Origin: Eutypa lata | Lineage: Eukaryota; Ascomycota; Sordariomycetes; Xylariales; Diatrypaceae | Assembly (NCBI GenBank): GCA_022661535.1 | Contig: JAKULF010000016.1 | Location: 248,001 to 312,000 of the forward strand | Direction: 5' to 3' | Length of the DNA: 64,000 nt | Part shown: positions 45,386 through 57,662 of the stretch, one piece after another | How positions within the stretch are numbered: the stretch's first letter is position 1 | Layout of the letters: each line of letters opens with the position of its first letter | Position numbers and translations under genes: made by a program | Notes under the pieces: generated by a model | What the model was told of the DNA's origin: nothing | Seen by the model: the letters and a program-made list of their open reading frames with translations, nothing else | Database searches by the model: none

Positions 45386-47907
45386 TTTGGCAGAAAGTTT
45401 AGCTATGTAGGTAGTAGTGGTTGCTCAGGGGACTTCGTCTCAACACGGACAGGGAAAGTTCGAAGGAATTGGTTGGCAGTCGAGGTGTCTACCACTCCGC
45501 ATTTGGGCAGGATGTTTCGATACAATTCTAGCTCTAACTCTATCTTAGGCGTCACAGCTGCATCTACCCGATCTAAGGGAGGACGTGAGGGAGACTTGAG
45601 GGAGAGGGAGAAGGTGCTATCTCCAAAACCAGCGTTGGTGTTCAATCTGTACAACAGCTGCTAGCCGACTTCGGGGGTTGCGTAGGTAACCTTCCTTTCC
45701 TTGACCGAAGACAAGAACTCAAATGGTACGGCTCAATAGTTATCCCCTAGAGAATTGAGAGATATTGACTAGGTTAATCGATGTTCTTCACATTTAAAGG
45801 CACGTCGAATAAAGCTTGTGGTTGATTGGTTCAAGTAGTAGTTAAACACCTACCTTGAGAGCTATTTAGGTTTGTGTTTCTCGAGGTCTCGTATGGTTGA
45901 GATAGCCGATCCCGATCCCTTGATCAATTGGCATCCAAAAGGGCCAGTAATATTTCTTAACCGAACTCGAAAAGTTTATTGGATAGAGAAAAAAAGTACT
46001 GCCGCTGCTTCAGTCTTAGACTTGTAAGCCCAGCAGATGCTGTATTGTAATAAATCATCGAGGTTTAAACACCAAAAAATAAAAAAATAAAAAAAAAATT
46101 GGCAAAGAGATCTGTAAGGTGTGATCGTGAAGTTGGGTGTTTTAGGTAGCTAGCTAAGCCTAACGTTAATTAATTCCAGTAATTATTTTAACCCCGAAAT
46201 CATAAAACCCAGGTCTCTTTTCCTCTCAATTAGCCAATCATAAAACGTGCCGCTAGCCGTCGGTGACCCTTTCCCCTGGATGTAGGCTATGTTAGGGCAT
46301 TTAACTTATGTACCCCGGGGCTGGGCAAAGGTCAGGTCAAGGGTCAATTCCAGCCAGCGAACATGGGCTATCCACGCCTGCCACGCCGCCCGCCATGCAG
46401 CCCACGGCCCAGATTCATCACCGTCGTTTAGTTAACGTTAATGTAGTTAAAAACAGGGCGTTGGAAAAAGGGAAAATGCCCAACTACCGACTCCACTAGA
46501 TATATTCCTTGTAAACCTTGAGTGGATACCAACGGTTCCCCTTGTACTACTTGGGTTACGGTGGGATGAGGATAATTATTTGAAGGCGCCTTGTGGGAAT
46601 AAACAGTTAAACCTCTCTGAGTTCGACTGACGAGAGGGATGCACTCCAGTTACTTCGTCTTACTCGTAAGCTTGAAACGTTCATTATCTATATCCGTGCT
46701 CGGTGTATAAAGTCGCACAACTCAGTTCGTGTCGCACAAGAGGATATTTGTTCGCACGTGAAGGGTTCGATATCGAAAGTATCTGCTAGGCGAACGGGCA
46801 ACTCTCTCCGCCGACACGCTCTGAACAAACAATCAATATCACACATATGGCATCTTTCAGACCCCCTAAGAAACAGGCGAGCCATAGTGCATAGACGCCG
46901 TGATACGTCGTATCGGGTCTGTTCTGTCGGCATAGTGACTGAGTGTCCTAATAATCCAGTCTATTCAGACAATAGGCGCAATCCATCCAGGAATACGAAT
47001 TACCTTAAATGCCATGTCTTGTCCGGCAACTTATACCGTAGACAAACCCCGAAAGTCAAGCGAGGGGTTTGAAGTCAAACCGAGACATCAAGGTTTCAAA
47101 AGTAAGATGACACCTTCAGCGCAGGTTGGCAGCAGCTTTGACAGTTGCTAGCCGGGAAGTTAAAAGGTGTTACGGGTTACCTAGATCAATAACAAATCGC
47201 AACATGATTCCGCAATGGTATGTAGAAAGCGAAATCTATCTTCACATCTTCACAACTTCGTCAACGGTGGGGTAGGTATGTATGTATGTCAGGATATATC
47301 AGACATATTAAGAATTCATAGCCCATTCCTGCGATTCTTTCACAGATCGATCGGACGAATTGATCAGGGTGCAAGAAATATTTATTTAGTTCGGGATTCC
47401 AAATCGGCCTATGTGCCTACTGACTACCTGACTACTTGACTACCTACCTACTTGTCTCACGTCTTGACAATCCAAAAGCCTGACAGTATGGCAAACCGAT
47501 AACGATGACGCATCCCAGTCAGGGTTTGGTGTCACACAACACTCCATCTCCAACACCTATACAAGTCGCGATTCGATATAGATGGGCGATATTCGTGAAG
47601 TTGTCCAGTAAGAGACAAGTTTGCACACCATGAAGAGTTGAAGAGACGTCATATAGTATTATGTCATCGAGATGTATACACATTCAACATGATATAAATA
47701 AGCTATAGTTCGTAACTGGGGGATAGATGATTGTAAAGTGTTCAACTTATATCTACGTCCTCGCTTTAAAGACCATTTCAAATGAGTAACTTCTGGATCC
47801 TTACTTCTTTATCAAAATTTAAGTGAAGAGAATATTGCGACTACCTATATTCGTACATAAGCGCCAACCCACCAACCCGCACGCAGCCCTAACCCAACTA
47901 CGTCATC
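45386..47907. other. Intergenic, 2.5 kb
   Basis: Contains the promoter and leader of the HECT ligase gene and, at the right, that of the Con-6 gene. Open frames here start on TTG or lack coding character. An A-rich run lies near 46076-46099. No RNA gene was recognised. Confidence 0.5.
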
Positions 47908-48255
47908 ATGGATTCAGCAGGTGCCAAGTCCACTATGTCGCGGGACATCGAGGAGCTTACAACTGGCAAGGAGCAAATCTCGAAGTCTGTCCAGGGCCAC
48001 AAGGCAAACCTTTCCAATCCTAGTAAGCAGCCAAGTTACTTTATATTCATATATAGTCAACTTTTCATCACCTGAGTGAGACATACATCTAACATCCTGT
48101 CACTACAAGACACGAGCGAGAAATCGAAGGAGAACAGTCGCGAAGCTATCGAGGCGATGGGCGGCGAGGCTGCCCACTACGGTAACATCGAGCAACCCCG
48201 CAGCAAGGATGCGGCAGACAAACTTGAGGGCAGTCGGGCGATGGCGACCGAGTGA
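47908..48255 (+). CDS. con-6: Con-6 family conidiation protein (2 exons)
   Basis: Exons 47908-48022 and 48110-48255, with an 87 bp intron, give 86 residues. The join creates the hallmark GHKANLSNPNTSEKSKENSR, the conserved Con-6 motif. In Neurospora, con-6 encodes a small hydrophilic protein that accumulates in conidia and is dispensable. This protein is rich in Lys, Glu, Ser and Ala, lacks cysteine, signal peptide and membrane segments, and carries one clear motif copy where con-6 proteins often have two. It is too short and split to appear as a single long open frame. ATG 47908 sits in the context ATCATGG. It is probably expressed during sporulation or stress, but no regulatory site was identified. 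Confidence 0.85.
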
Positions 48256-49963
48256 TTTACTACGTAACTATGTATGTACGTAGAAGATGACTCAATCAAA
48301 GTGGAAGTCAATCGGGTCGTCAGTTATTTATACATGTATCTAGTATATGTAAGAGAATTACATGTGAATACACACACGAGCAAACTTGTTTTATAGGGCG
48401 GCCGCTAGGTTTCTGCCTGTCCGTACTTCGTACAGAAGGGGATTTCAATGTTGAATGCATTGATGTCTCTGGCTGTCTAGTTTCATGTGATGCGATCCAC
48501 TAAAACCGGGCTTAGGTATAGCAACTTCTGACAGCGGTAATATGTCTATTACGTAGTAGTAAACTGGCAGTCTAAAGACATACATATGATCCTCAATCAT
48601 GACATGCATTGTACTATATGTTCTATCCTCCTCGGTGACATAATTAGATTTATAGCGTAGGCAGTTACTTACCTGCTTACATAGACACGTATGTAAGTCT
48701 GTACTATAATATCGACGCCTCGATTTAATGCTCTCAGCCCTCTGTACACGCGGTTAGCACGTCACACAAGTTGACAGACAGGCCCCGATATAGAGTAGAG
48801 TGGAAGGCAGACCAGGATTCCCCATTGCATGGATTGAGATCTGATCTGTTTTTAAGGAACTCAATCCTTCAATGCAAACCAGACACTAGGTATCTGACTA
48901 ACTATCTATTAGGCAAACTTATAAATCCCGTGTCCGTACGTAACGCGCAACGCACATAGAGGCTTGTCCTACATATGTACATACTTGCGAAGGAAGTTTT
49001 TTGCCTGGAGAGCCCGCATGACGAAATGCCACCCTCCCTTTTCCCAACAGCCAGCCAGTCAGCAGGATGGCATATGGTTGGATTTCGTCGATCTATCCGC
49101 ATTGGATTCTATGGAACCCGATCGAGTGGATCGCACTCCAGCATAATGTCTCTCTGCCACTCGTGGGAGGTATCCCGTCAAGAAAGATGTCACTTATGTT
49201 ACCTTACTGCGTAAGTACCCCCAAAGACACATCTTTCCCCCAGACGGGAACAAGTGAATGCGCTAGGGATACACAGCGCATACCAAAGGACTTGCAATCA
49301 GGTACAAACTAGTTAGACTAGGTAAGCTTAGCTGGCGGTACCTGATTTGTTGTGACAGGCCCGATCACATGCTCAGATTTTAAACAAACTTATTCACAAC
49401 TGACTCCATTGCCCCTCCAAACACAGGATGGGGATGGGATGTGTGCCTTTCCCACCATACGACATTGAAAATACGGACCTGGTTTTATCCAAAACCGGCC
49501 GTGTATTGAATTTGTAGTTAGTAGTTAATGCGTTGATTCCTGATTACTTTACTTTTCATTCTCTTAAACCATTTCAGAATCTCTCGTTCTTTTAAATCTT
49601 ATCCACTACACGTATAATTGACATTTCAATTTCATCGTTCGTCAGACTAGACTTGACCTGACCTACGTGCTTACTTCTTCTACCTACCTACCTACTCTAC
49701 TCTGTGTATGTCCCACGCACAGAAAGCGCTTGTAACCGTGCGTGACTCTTTGTTGCCTTCGTGACATACGTTCCTTCCCTCTCATAGAGAGTCTCTGTGA
49801 CCGTCGCTCGGACCAGTTCAGTATAAAAGCTACTGCATACCTAGGCGGCAGCCAGGCAAACCATACATACAATCTCTTCAACCAGAACCACAACAATTCT
49901 TCGACGAACAAATGTAAGCCCAAAAAAACCACCCTCACAACAAGGAAGAACGTTTTGTTCATA
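48256..49963. other. Intergenic, 1.7 kb, nothing recognised
   Basis: Lies between the Con-6 and DUF3712 genes. Short open frames in several phases have no coding character. Pyrimidine-rich and CCTACCTACC-type patches near 49670-49700 probably belong to the promoter of the next gene. Confidence 0.5.
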
Positions 49964-51094
49964 ATGTCTTCAATTCTAGACCTCGTCCAACGAACCCTCG
50001 CCGAGATGGATTTCGCCTTCCAGAACGTCGTCAAGTACATCTTGCGACACAGCAAGCTGACCATCTCTCTGATCCGAATCAACAACATCGCCGAAGAGTG
50101 AGTATAGAAGTCCCATCCCATTACCGTCCCTAAGTTACTTTAACGTAGGGATTGCCTCGAAACCCTTTCTCTCAAAAGCTAACCCAGGCAAACAAACAAA
50201 AACAGCTCCTTCCACGTCTCGATCGAAGCGCGCACGACCAACACGGGCCCGGCCAGCGCCACGCTCTCGGCCTTCACCATCGACCTGTGCGGGCCGGCGG
50301 GGAAGTTCGGCCAGGTCCACCTGCCCGTGATCACGACCCACTCGGACGGGGCGCCCATCATCGTGACGGAGCAGCTCGTGCGGATCTCGGACAAGGCCGC
50401 GCTGCAGGCCTTCATCACGCCCGTCATCGTCGACGACCGCGCCACCCTGGTCCTCCGCGAGGGCCACACGACCGTCAAGGCGCTCGGCGTGGGCCCCAAG
50501 CCCATCTGCTACGAGAAGGACATCCCGATGTCGGGGATGCTGGGGCCGCGCATCAGCGTGCACTCCTCCTCCTCCTCCTCCACCACTACTGCGACTGTTG
50601 ATACCCCCACTACCGCTAGCACCGCCACCCCGCTCGCCGTCACGGTGCACGTCGCGAACCCGAGCCCCATGGAGCTCAGCTTCGGCCTCTGCGCATTCGA
50701 GATCCAGAACGAGAGCGGCGAGACGTTCGCGGAGCTGAAGGGCGACCTAGACATCCGCTGCAACTCCTTCCGGGCCACGTTCGAGGGCACGGCGAACAAG
50801 GACGTCAAGATCAGCCGGGGCGGCGCGCGCCTCGTCGGCAAGAAGTGCATGGGTGCCGGCTGGTGCGACGAGACGGTGCGCCAGATCAATGTCCCGCTTA
50901 TTGGCATGCGCAAGGTGTTCGAGGCTCTTGGTGTTGCGCACGATGAGGAGGAGGTGAAGGAGGAGGACGCCGATGTTATGGCGGAGAAAGAGGTCGTCAC
51001 CGCTGAGAAACCGGTTGGTGGTGTGCTTGGTGAGCCCATCAAAGCTGCTTCGAGACTCTGGCCTGGCCGGTTCTGGCGGACGCAGGTTTCCTGA
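49964..51094 (+). CDS. DUF3712 family protein (2 exons)
   Basis: Exons 49964-50097 and 50206-51094, with a 108 bp intron, give 340 residues. The join (INNIAED to SFHVSIEARTTN) restores the start of the beta-sandwich seen in fungal DUF3712 proteins. Conserved features follow: ATLSAFTIDLCGPAGKFG, HLPVITTHSDGAPIIVTEQL, ISDKAALQAFITPVI and YEKDIPMSGMLG. Many relatives have an N-terminal transmembrane anchor; here only a weakly hydrophobic helix is seen (NVVKYILRHSKLTISLIRI). A second beta domain contains VTVHVANPSPMELSFGLCAF. A Ser/Thr-rich linker from CTC repeats sits between them, and the C-terminus is acidic (DEEEVKEEDADV). Function of the family is unknown; membrane or lipid association is often supposed. 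The second exon is very GC-rich. Confidence 0.8.
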
Positions 51095-53399
51095 GAGAGA
51101 CGATGAGGTTCTACGAAATGGCTGTGAAGAAAGAAAAGAAAAAAAAAAGGAACGAACGGCGTTACCGGTGCCAGGGCGTGTGCGGATAGGTGGTTTTTAT
51201 TGCGTACTACATCTGTTATCTGACTTTTTCTTTGCCTCCCGGTCGAGAGGGGGTTTTTTACGTACGATTTTCGACAACGATAAAGCCTACCTTACTTGAC
51301 CGGGGATACATACCACCATGACGACGATAATGACGACGACAATGACGATAGAGGACATCATACATGACGACTTGAGAAAGAATTATTTCGATACCCACCT
51401 ACCTACCTGCCTTTCTGGAGTTGCGGTTGAGAGGATGGATGGATGGCCACGGGGAGCATTTTATACATACCCTTGCTCTGCGTGATGGATGGATGGTTTT
51501 TCATGCTCTAGATGATTAGTAAGCGAGATCGCTGCATAGATACGACTAAAGGAATAGACTACGCAATATGATTTCTACTTTGATATCCTATTATTCTAAC
51601 TCTGGACTTGCAACTGTCCTTGACTGAAGAATTATTAACGCGGCTGTTACGGTACTAAGTGACTATATAAAGCTATGTATGCAAGATGGTTAGCTCCCGA
51701 GCTATACAATATTCCACTTTTGGCGGTGTGGCGGAATTGTCCTTGCATTCAGCACCGTCGCAGTGGCACTACTAATACATGAGGAAGACACCTGCTTTAC
51801 CTCGGAGCGAGAGGCTTTTATTCATGTGTCTACTGTTACAAAGATATATTGTCTACTAAAAAGCCTTCTAATCTATTTGCATGAGAAACAACCCAGAAGA
51901 AGAGCATGTATGTTCTAAGGTGGTATAACGAGCACTAGGGAATATTATTATCAGAATATACTCGTCACCGTTGGATCACACATAGCCATGAATTTATTCA
52001 TATAGGTAAGTTTCAACAGTCACAAGGCAGATCTAAGCTAGGCTATAGTATAACTGTAAACGGGTTTTGAAATCATCACAAGTTAGGGACTACAGATTCT
52101 AGCTACAAAGTCTAGTCCACGTCTTTAGGTATATGATCTTGCTACATCCCATCACATATTTTCTGTCTTCATATAAAAGCAAATTCAGGGTGCAAATACT
52201 ACAGAAATTAAGTTGGACTACTCTGGTATTCTCCTTTAATTATGATATAACCATGGTTCCATGCACAACTACTATTGGATATAGAATCTATAATATGAGC
52301 ATAAACTTTATTATAACTATGTTACAATTAATATAATATATTAAACCCTCTAGAAACCTTACTTATGAAATACTTTATAATCGAAGTTACGTATTTCAGG
52401 CTATAAATCCTATAGGCTACGGTTGAGATAAAACCAGAAAGCCTCTTATAAGTGATCTTAATACATACCATATGATCAGGCCAATGTTTCTAGTAGGCCT
52501 AAAACGGAAAGTCGGCTTCACTGCATTTTTCAGCTTAAACGTGACAGACAATGAGCTCCAGTATATACTAGCCTCTAGGTAATTAATATATTTGCAAAGG
52601 TTGCACCTATGGCCATGGCTCTACATATTAAACTACTTAGTAGACTAGATATTGTGTACTAGTCTCTTGTAAACATGGCCCTTTAAAACATGTTATCATA
52701 ACTTTATCGAAATATGTGTCCAAGAAAAAGAACCCAACTACTATCAAAGTGGGAGTTCCTCCACTTAGGGTGACCTTTGAGTATGGGTAGTGCCAGACAG
52801 ACGGATCTGTAGCTTGGCCCGGAGTGGTAGTATAGACATATGGTGACACGGGCGAATCTTCACTGCAGTTATAGCCCCATCGAATGGGATAATAGACCAA
52901 TAACCCTAGATCACGCCACATAATGTACATCGCCCTCACTACAAATAGATTTCATTTTAGTTTGGTGATGTGTTAGTAAAAGCGGCTGCTAGTTTGTGTA
53001 TTACAGTATAGCAGTGTACAGACCAATGTAAACTGGTGCACCCTCTTCCCGCCACTCCCAAATGAAGTCACCAAGGATTAATTAAAGATCGGCGAGAATA
53101 AAAACTGGAATATGTAGCTAGTTAGCTACCTAGTTAAGCACTCAAAGTGTACTGTTATAAAACAAAATATTATGTACATGAATTCCCAGATGCTATAATG
53201 ATGACCTCGGTTCGACCAGCTGTGGATTATTTTACTCTCAGAGAGAACTTATCATCGTCCATATCCAAAATTGTCATGTGTTATGTGGGATCAGAGTGAC
53301 AAGGTGACAACCCCTTATATTGAACAGTCTGAAGCCTGACCTTCTAGGTTTCTTAAGAAGGTAACGACCTTAAAGACCTAAATATATACCCCGTAAACC
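51095..53399. other. Gene-poor stretch, 2.3 kb
   Basis: Downstream of the DUF3712 gene and running up to RIP block C. No supported gene or RNA. Composition grows more AT-rich to the right without the RIP signature. Confidence 0.5.
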
Positions 53400-54665
53400 G
53401 GTGATTATATTAAATACCGCTCGTTACTTAATAAAACACCTCTTTTTTTATAATTTTGCCCTTAAAATTATACTTTTTATATCGACGATAAGGTTTACGA
53501 TAATATATAAAAATTATTTATTTATCGATTTTTCGTTTTAATAATTTTTTAATAATTTATTAACTTTTTTAACGACTTTTATTTATTTTTTTTTAATTAA
53601 ATAATTTAATAATTTATTTAATAATATTTATTTATTATTTTTTTAATTTAATAATTTATTAATTTATTTAATAATATTTATTTATTATTTTTTTAATTTA
53701 ATAATTTAATAATTTATTTAATAATAAATTTTTTTAATTTTTTTATTTAATAATTTTTTTAAATATTATTAATAAAATAATAATATATTAATTTTAATAA
53801 TTTTAATAATATAATAATTTATTAAATTTAATATAATAAATAACATTATAACGTAATAATTTAATAATAATTTAATAATATATAATTTAATAATAATTTA
53901 AAAATATAATAATATAATAAAATAATAATTAATAATTTTAATAATTTTAATATTTTATTAATATAATTTAATTATTATTAATTTTATAATAATAATAATT
54001 TTATAATTTAATAATATTAATTTTTTATTTTATTATAATAACGATTTAATAATATAATAATTTAATAAAATTAATAAAATTAATAACGTTATAACGTAAT
54101 TATTTAATAATAATAAAATATAATATTTTATATATATTAAATATATTTATTATAAAAGTATTTATATATTAATAATTTTTTAAAAATAAAATAATATATA
54201 TAATTTTATAATAATAATAATAAAAATAAATAATAATAATAACGAAAAAAAATAATATTATTATTATTTTATTAATTTAATTTATAAAAAAAAAATTTAA
54301 TTTATTATATATTATATAAAATTAAAATAATAAAATAATAATTTTTTATATTAAATAATTTAAAAAAATAACGATTTTAAAAACTTAAATATATATTTTA
54401 TAAATTAATAATTATATTAAATATTATTTATTATTTAATAAAAATAAATTTAAAATTATTAAAAATTAAAAATTTATTATTTTTTTAATTTTAACGAAAA
54501 AAATAATTAAAAATATATATCGAAAATATAATATTATTTCTTTTATATAAATAATATTATTTACTTTATTTATTACTTTTTTAACTTTATTAAAAAGCAT
54601 AAAATAACTATATATATATATAACATTAAAGAAAAAATAACGATAACGGTTATATAATTTTATTA
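53400..54665. repeat. RIP-degraded AT-rich block C
   Basis: Very low G+C with rare CpG survivors and almost no CpA/TpG. The left third (about 53590-53740) consists of tandem copies of a motif built from TAATTTATTTAATAAT, so a minisatellite lies inside the degraded element. No coding content remains. Confidence 0.85.
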
Positions 54666-54758
54666 AATAATTATCTTATCGTGTGTGCAAGTATATCTTT
54701 GCGTCTAGTGCTTACAGCTTATACAATGCGTATTCCTTTACAGTTGCCTTGCAAACTA

Positions 54759-55370
54759 CACTGCTTTCTTAGCCTTAGCGAAGGGGAGAGAAGTGGCTAG
54801 TATAAGAAGAACGATGATAGTCGTCGCTTGATCTCATTAAATTAATAACTGTGTCCTTAATCACTTAACCAGATAGCAAGAATAGTTTAAAACCGGACAG
54901 CCTCACCTTTTTCACCCGGGGGGGGGTGTTTGAAAAGAGTTGTCCGTAAAGAGGGAAGTCTTACATTTTTCACTGCTTTTTTAGCCCTAGCGAAGGAAAG
55001 GAAAGTGACCACCAAAGGAAGAATCACGGCAACCCCTTGATTTTATTGGATAAATAACTGCGCCACTAATCGCCCGAGGGAATAGCAAAAAGGAACTAAG
55101 AGCCCTATGGCACTTGGATTGGCTTCACTGCTTTTTTAGCCCTAGCAAAGGGAAGGAAAATGGCCAGCAAAGGCAGATCACGGCAGCTACCCCCTGATCT
55201 CATTGGATAAACAACTACGCCCCCAGGCAACCTGTCGCCCGAAAGGATAGCGAGAAGGAATTAAGAGCCCGATGATAAGCTTTTATGAAACGTTAAGTAT
55301 AGCAATGTTAAGCAGCTTTCTTTTACGAAAACTAAGCCCTTTACATTGCTTTTTTAGCCTTAACGAAAGA
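54759..55370 (+). repeat. Tandem repeat family beginning CACTGCTTTTTTAGCC, unmutated copies
   Basis: Four copies start at 54759, 54971, 55126 and 55344, 155-218 bases apart. Shared blocks are CACTGCTTTTTTAGCCCTAG, then a purine run CGAAGGGAAGGAAA, GATCACGGCA-type and TTGATCTCATTGGATAAA-type segments, and AAGGAACTAAGAGCCC. The first three copies have normal composition; the fourth runs straight into RIP block D after about 30 bases. A fifth partial copy lies at 56973, beyond block D. Confidence 0.75.
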
Positions 55371-56830
55371 AATAATTAAAATTATTTATATATTTATATA
55401 ATATAAAATATATATTAATTAAATTTAAAAATTTAAAATTTATATTTTATATTTTAAAAAAACGTAATAATAATATAAATATTAAAAAAAAATTAATAAT
55501 TTTTTATATTAAAATAAAATATTAAACTTAAAGATTTATATATATTTAAATCTTTTTAACGAAAAAATATATTTTTAAAAAAATTAATAAATTTTTTAAA
55601 TTTTTAAATTATTAAATTAAAAAAATAAATAAAATTATAAAATATAATTAATTTTAATAAAAATAATATATAAAAAATAAAAATAAAAATAATTAAATTT
55701 TAAAAAATATTTTATAAAAAAACTTAAAAGTTAAAAAATTAAAATTAATAATTTAAGTTTTAATTTTTAAAAATATTATAATTTTAAATAAATAATTAAT
55801 TTTATTAATTATATTTATAAATATAATATTTTAAATATAATAATATTTTAAAATAATAATTTTATAATTATATAATTTTATTTATATAAATTAAAAACGC
55901 ATTATAATAATAAATAACGTATATTTATTTTAAATAATTATTTTATTTATATATTAATATTATTTATATTTTATTATTTTTTTTATTAAATATAATTTAT
56001 ATATATTTTTTTATATATTTTTTATTTAACGTAATTATTAAATTTAATAACGTTTTTAACGTTAAAATATTATTATTACGAAAAAACTTATTAATTATAA
56101 TTTTATAATATAATTATATTTATTTTAAAATAAAAATTTATATAAATATATTATAATATATTTTTTAAAAACATTTATAAAGTTTATTATTTAAACGAAT
56201 TTAAAACGAATAAAAATTTACTTTTTTAACTTTATTATTATATAATAAAATTTACGATTAATTAATATATATCGTTAATTAATTATTTTTAAAAAAAAAA
56301 CTTTATTAAAAATAATTAATAATAATTTTTATATTTTTTAAAAAAGTTATAATTTTAAAAAATAAATTTAAAAATTATAATAAAATTTAAATTATTAATA
56401 TAATAAAGTTAAATAATTAATTATTAAAATTAATAAAGTTTTTAATTTTAAAATTATTAAAATTATTAATTTAAAATAAAAACTTTATAAAAAAAACTTT
56501 AAAATTAAAATTTTAAAATTTATATTAAAAAAAAATTAAAATATAAAACTTTAATTAATATTATACGTTTTATACGAATATTTTAAAATTTTAAAAAAGT
56601 TTATATAAAAAAAATTAATAATATAAAAAGTTAAAATTAATAAAAAAAAAATTTAATAAATTATATTAATAATTATAAAATTTTTAATATAAAAAATATA
56701 AAAAAATTAATTTTATATAATTAATTAATAAATTAAAAAATAATTTAAAAAAATTATTTTATTTAATTTATTTTAAAATTAATATAAATAAAAAGTTAAT
56801 ATATTAAATAATCGCTTTTTTTTAAATAAC
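55371..56830. repeat. RIP-degraded AT-rich block D
   Basis: Same signature as blocks A-C. It is bounded on the left by copy 4 of the CACTGCTTTTTTAGCC repeat and followed, 140 bases beyond its right edge, by copy 5. The block may therefore be the mutated interior of an element whose ends carry the repeat. Confidence 0.85.
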
Positions 56831-56972
56831 CTTATTGCTTTATATATAACCGATAAGTTAATAAGCTATATAAAAAAAGTGCTACTTAATTGTACTTACC
56901 CTTTTAGATTTTTGTAAAACCAACAGTTTATCTTAATTAACCATGCGTGCTAAGCCAATGCCACTGATTTTT

Positions 56973-57002
56973 CACTGCTTTTTTAACCCTCACGAAGGGG
57001 GT
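56973..57002 (+). repeat. Fifth, partial copy of the CACTGCTTTTTTAGCC repeat
   Basis: Reads CACTGCTTTTTTAACCCTCA followed by CGAAGGGG, closely matching the first 30 bases of the array at 54759-55370 in the same orientation. Similarity ends there. Confidence 0.65.
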
Positions 57003-57058
57003 TGCTCATATAAGTACGTACTATGTAGATGATTCCCTACCATGCCGGGCCAGAGTAT

Positions 57059-57087
57059 GTAGGTAGGTAGGTAGGTAGGTAGGTAGG
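57059..57087 (+). repeat. (GTAG)n microsatellite
   Basis: Seven uninterrupted GTAG units in the 3' flank of the sec31 gene. Confidence 0.9.
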
Positions 57088-57358
57088 CGTGTTCGCTCAC
57101 TCCTACCCCCTCGCTTTCCTCTATAACTCATTCTATGATATCACATCGGCGAAGTATCAAAATTGTTAAGTTTTAGAACAAAACCAACCAATCGATCAAA
57201 GTACCATCGTATAACTCATGCTGTCTGTCTGTCTTCTATGATGTGGTGATATGCTATGATACATCTGACTTCCAACCCGTCAACTGACAGCCCCCCTTCC
57301 CCTCCTTGTCTCTTCTCCCCTCTCCTCCTTCATTTCTACACAGAATGAGCTAAGCAGC

Positions 57359-57381
57359 CACACACACACACACACACACAC
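57359..57381 (+). repeat. (CA)n microsatellite
   Basis: About eleven CA units downstream of sec31, in otherwise non-coding DNA. Confidence 0.9.
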
Positions 57382-57662
57382 TGACTGGATATGAACACCT
57401 AGGCATGTAGTCTACGGACAGCGACTTTAGACAACCACCAGGTAGGCAGGCAGGTAGGTATGTAGCTATCCTAACATACATAAACAAGCCACGTGATCTC
57501 AGCCATCCATCCATCTCATCGGCTTCTCCTTTTTTGTCGTCATCTTAAGCCACCCATTATAGTTGTTATGGTTATGGTTAGGAGTAGCCAACCAGCCATC
57601 AGCGTCAGAGCGATCAGTCATTATGTTTAGCATCTTATATAACTAAATGAGTTGAAGGAAAC

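Noticed and set aside
45403..45654. Upstream open frame of 83 codons before the HECT ligase start
   Set aside because: It begins on TTG, not ATG, so it is not a credible uORF.
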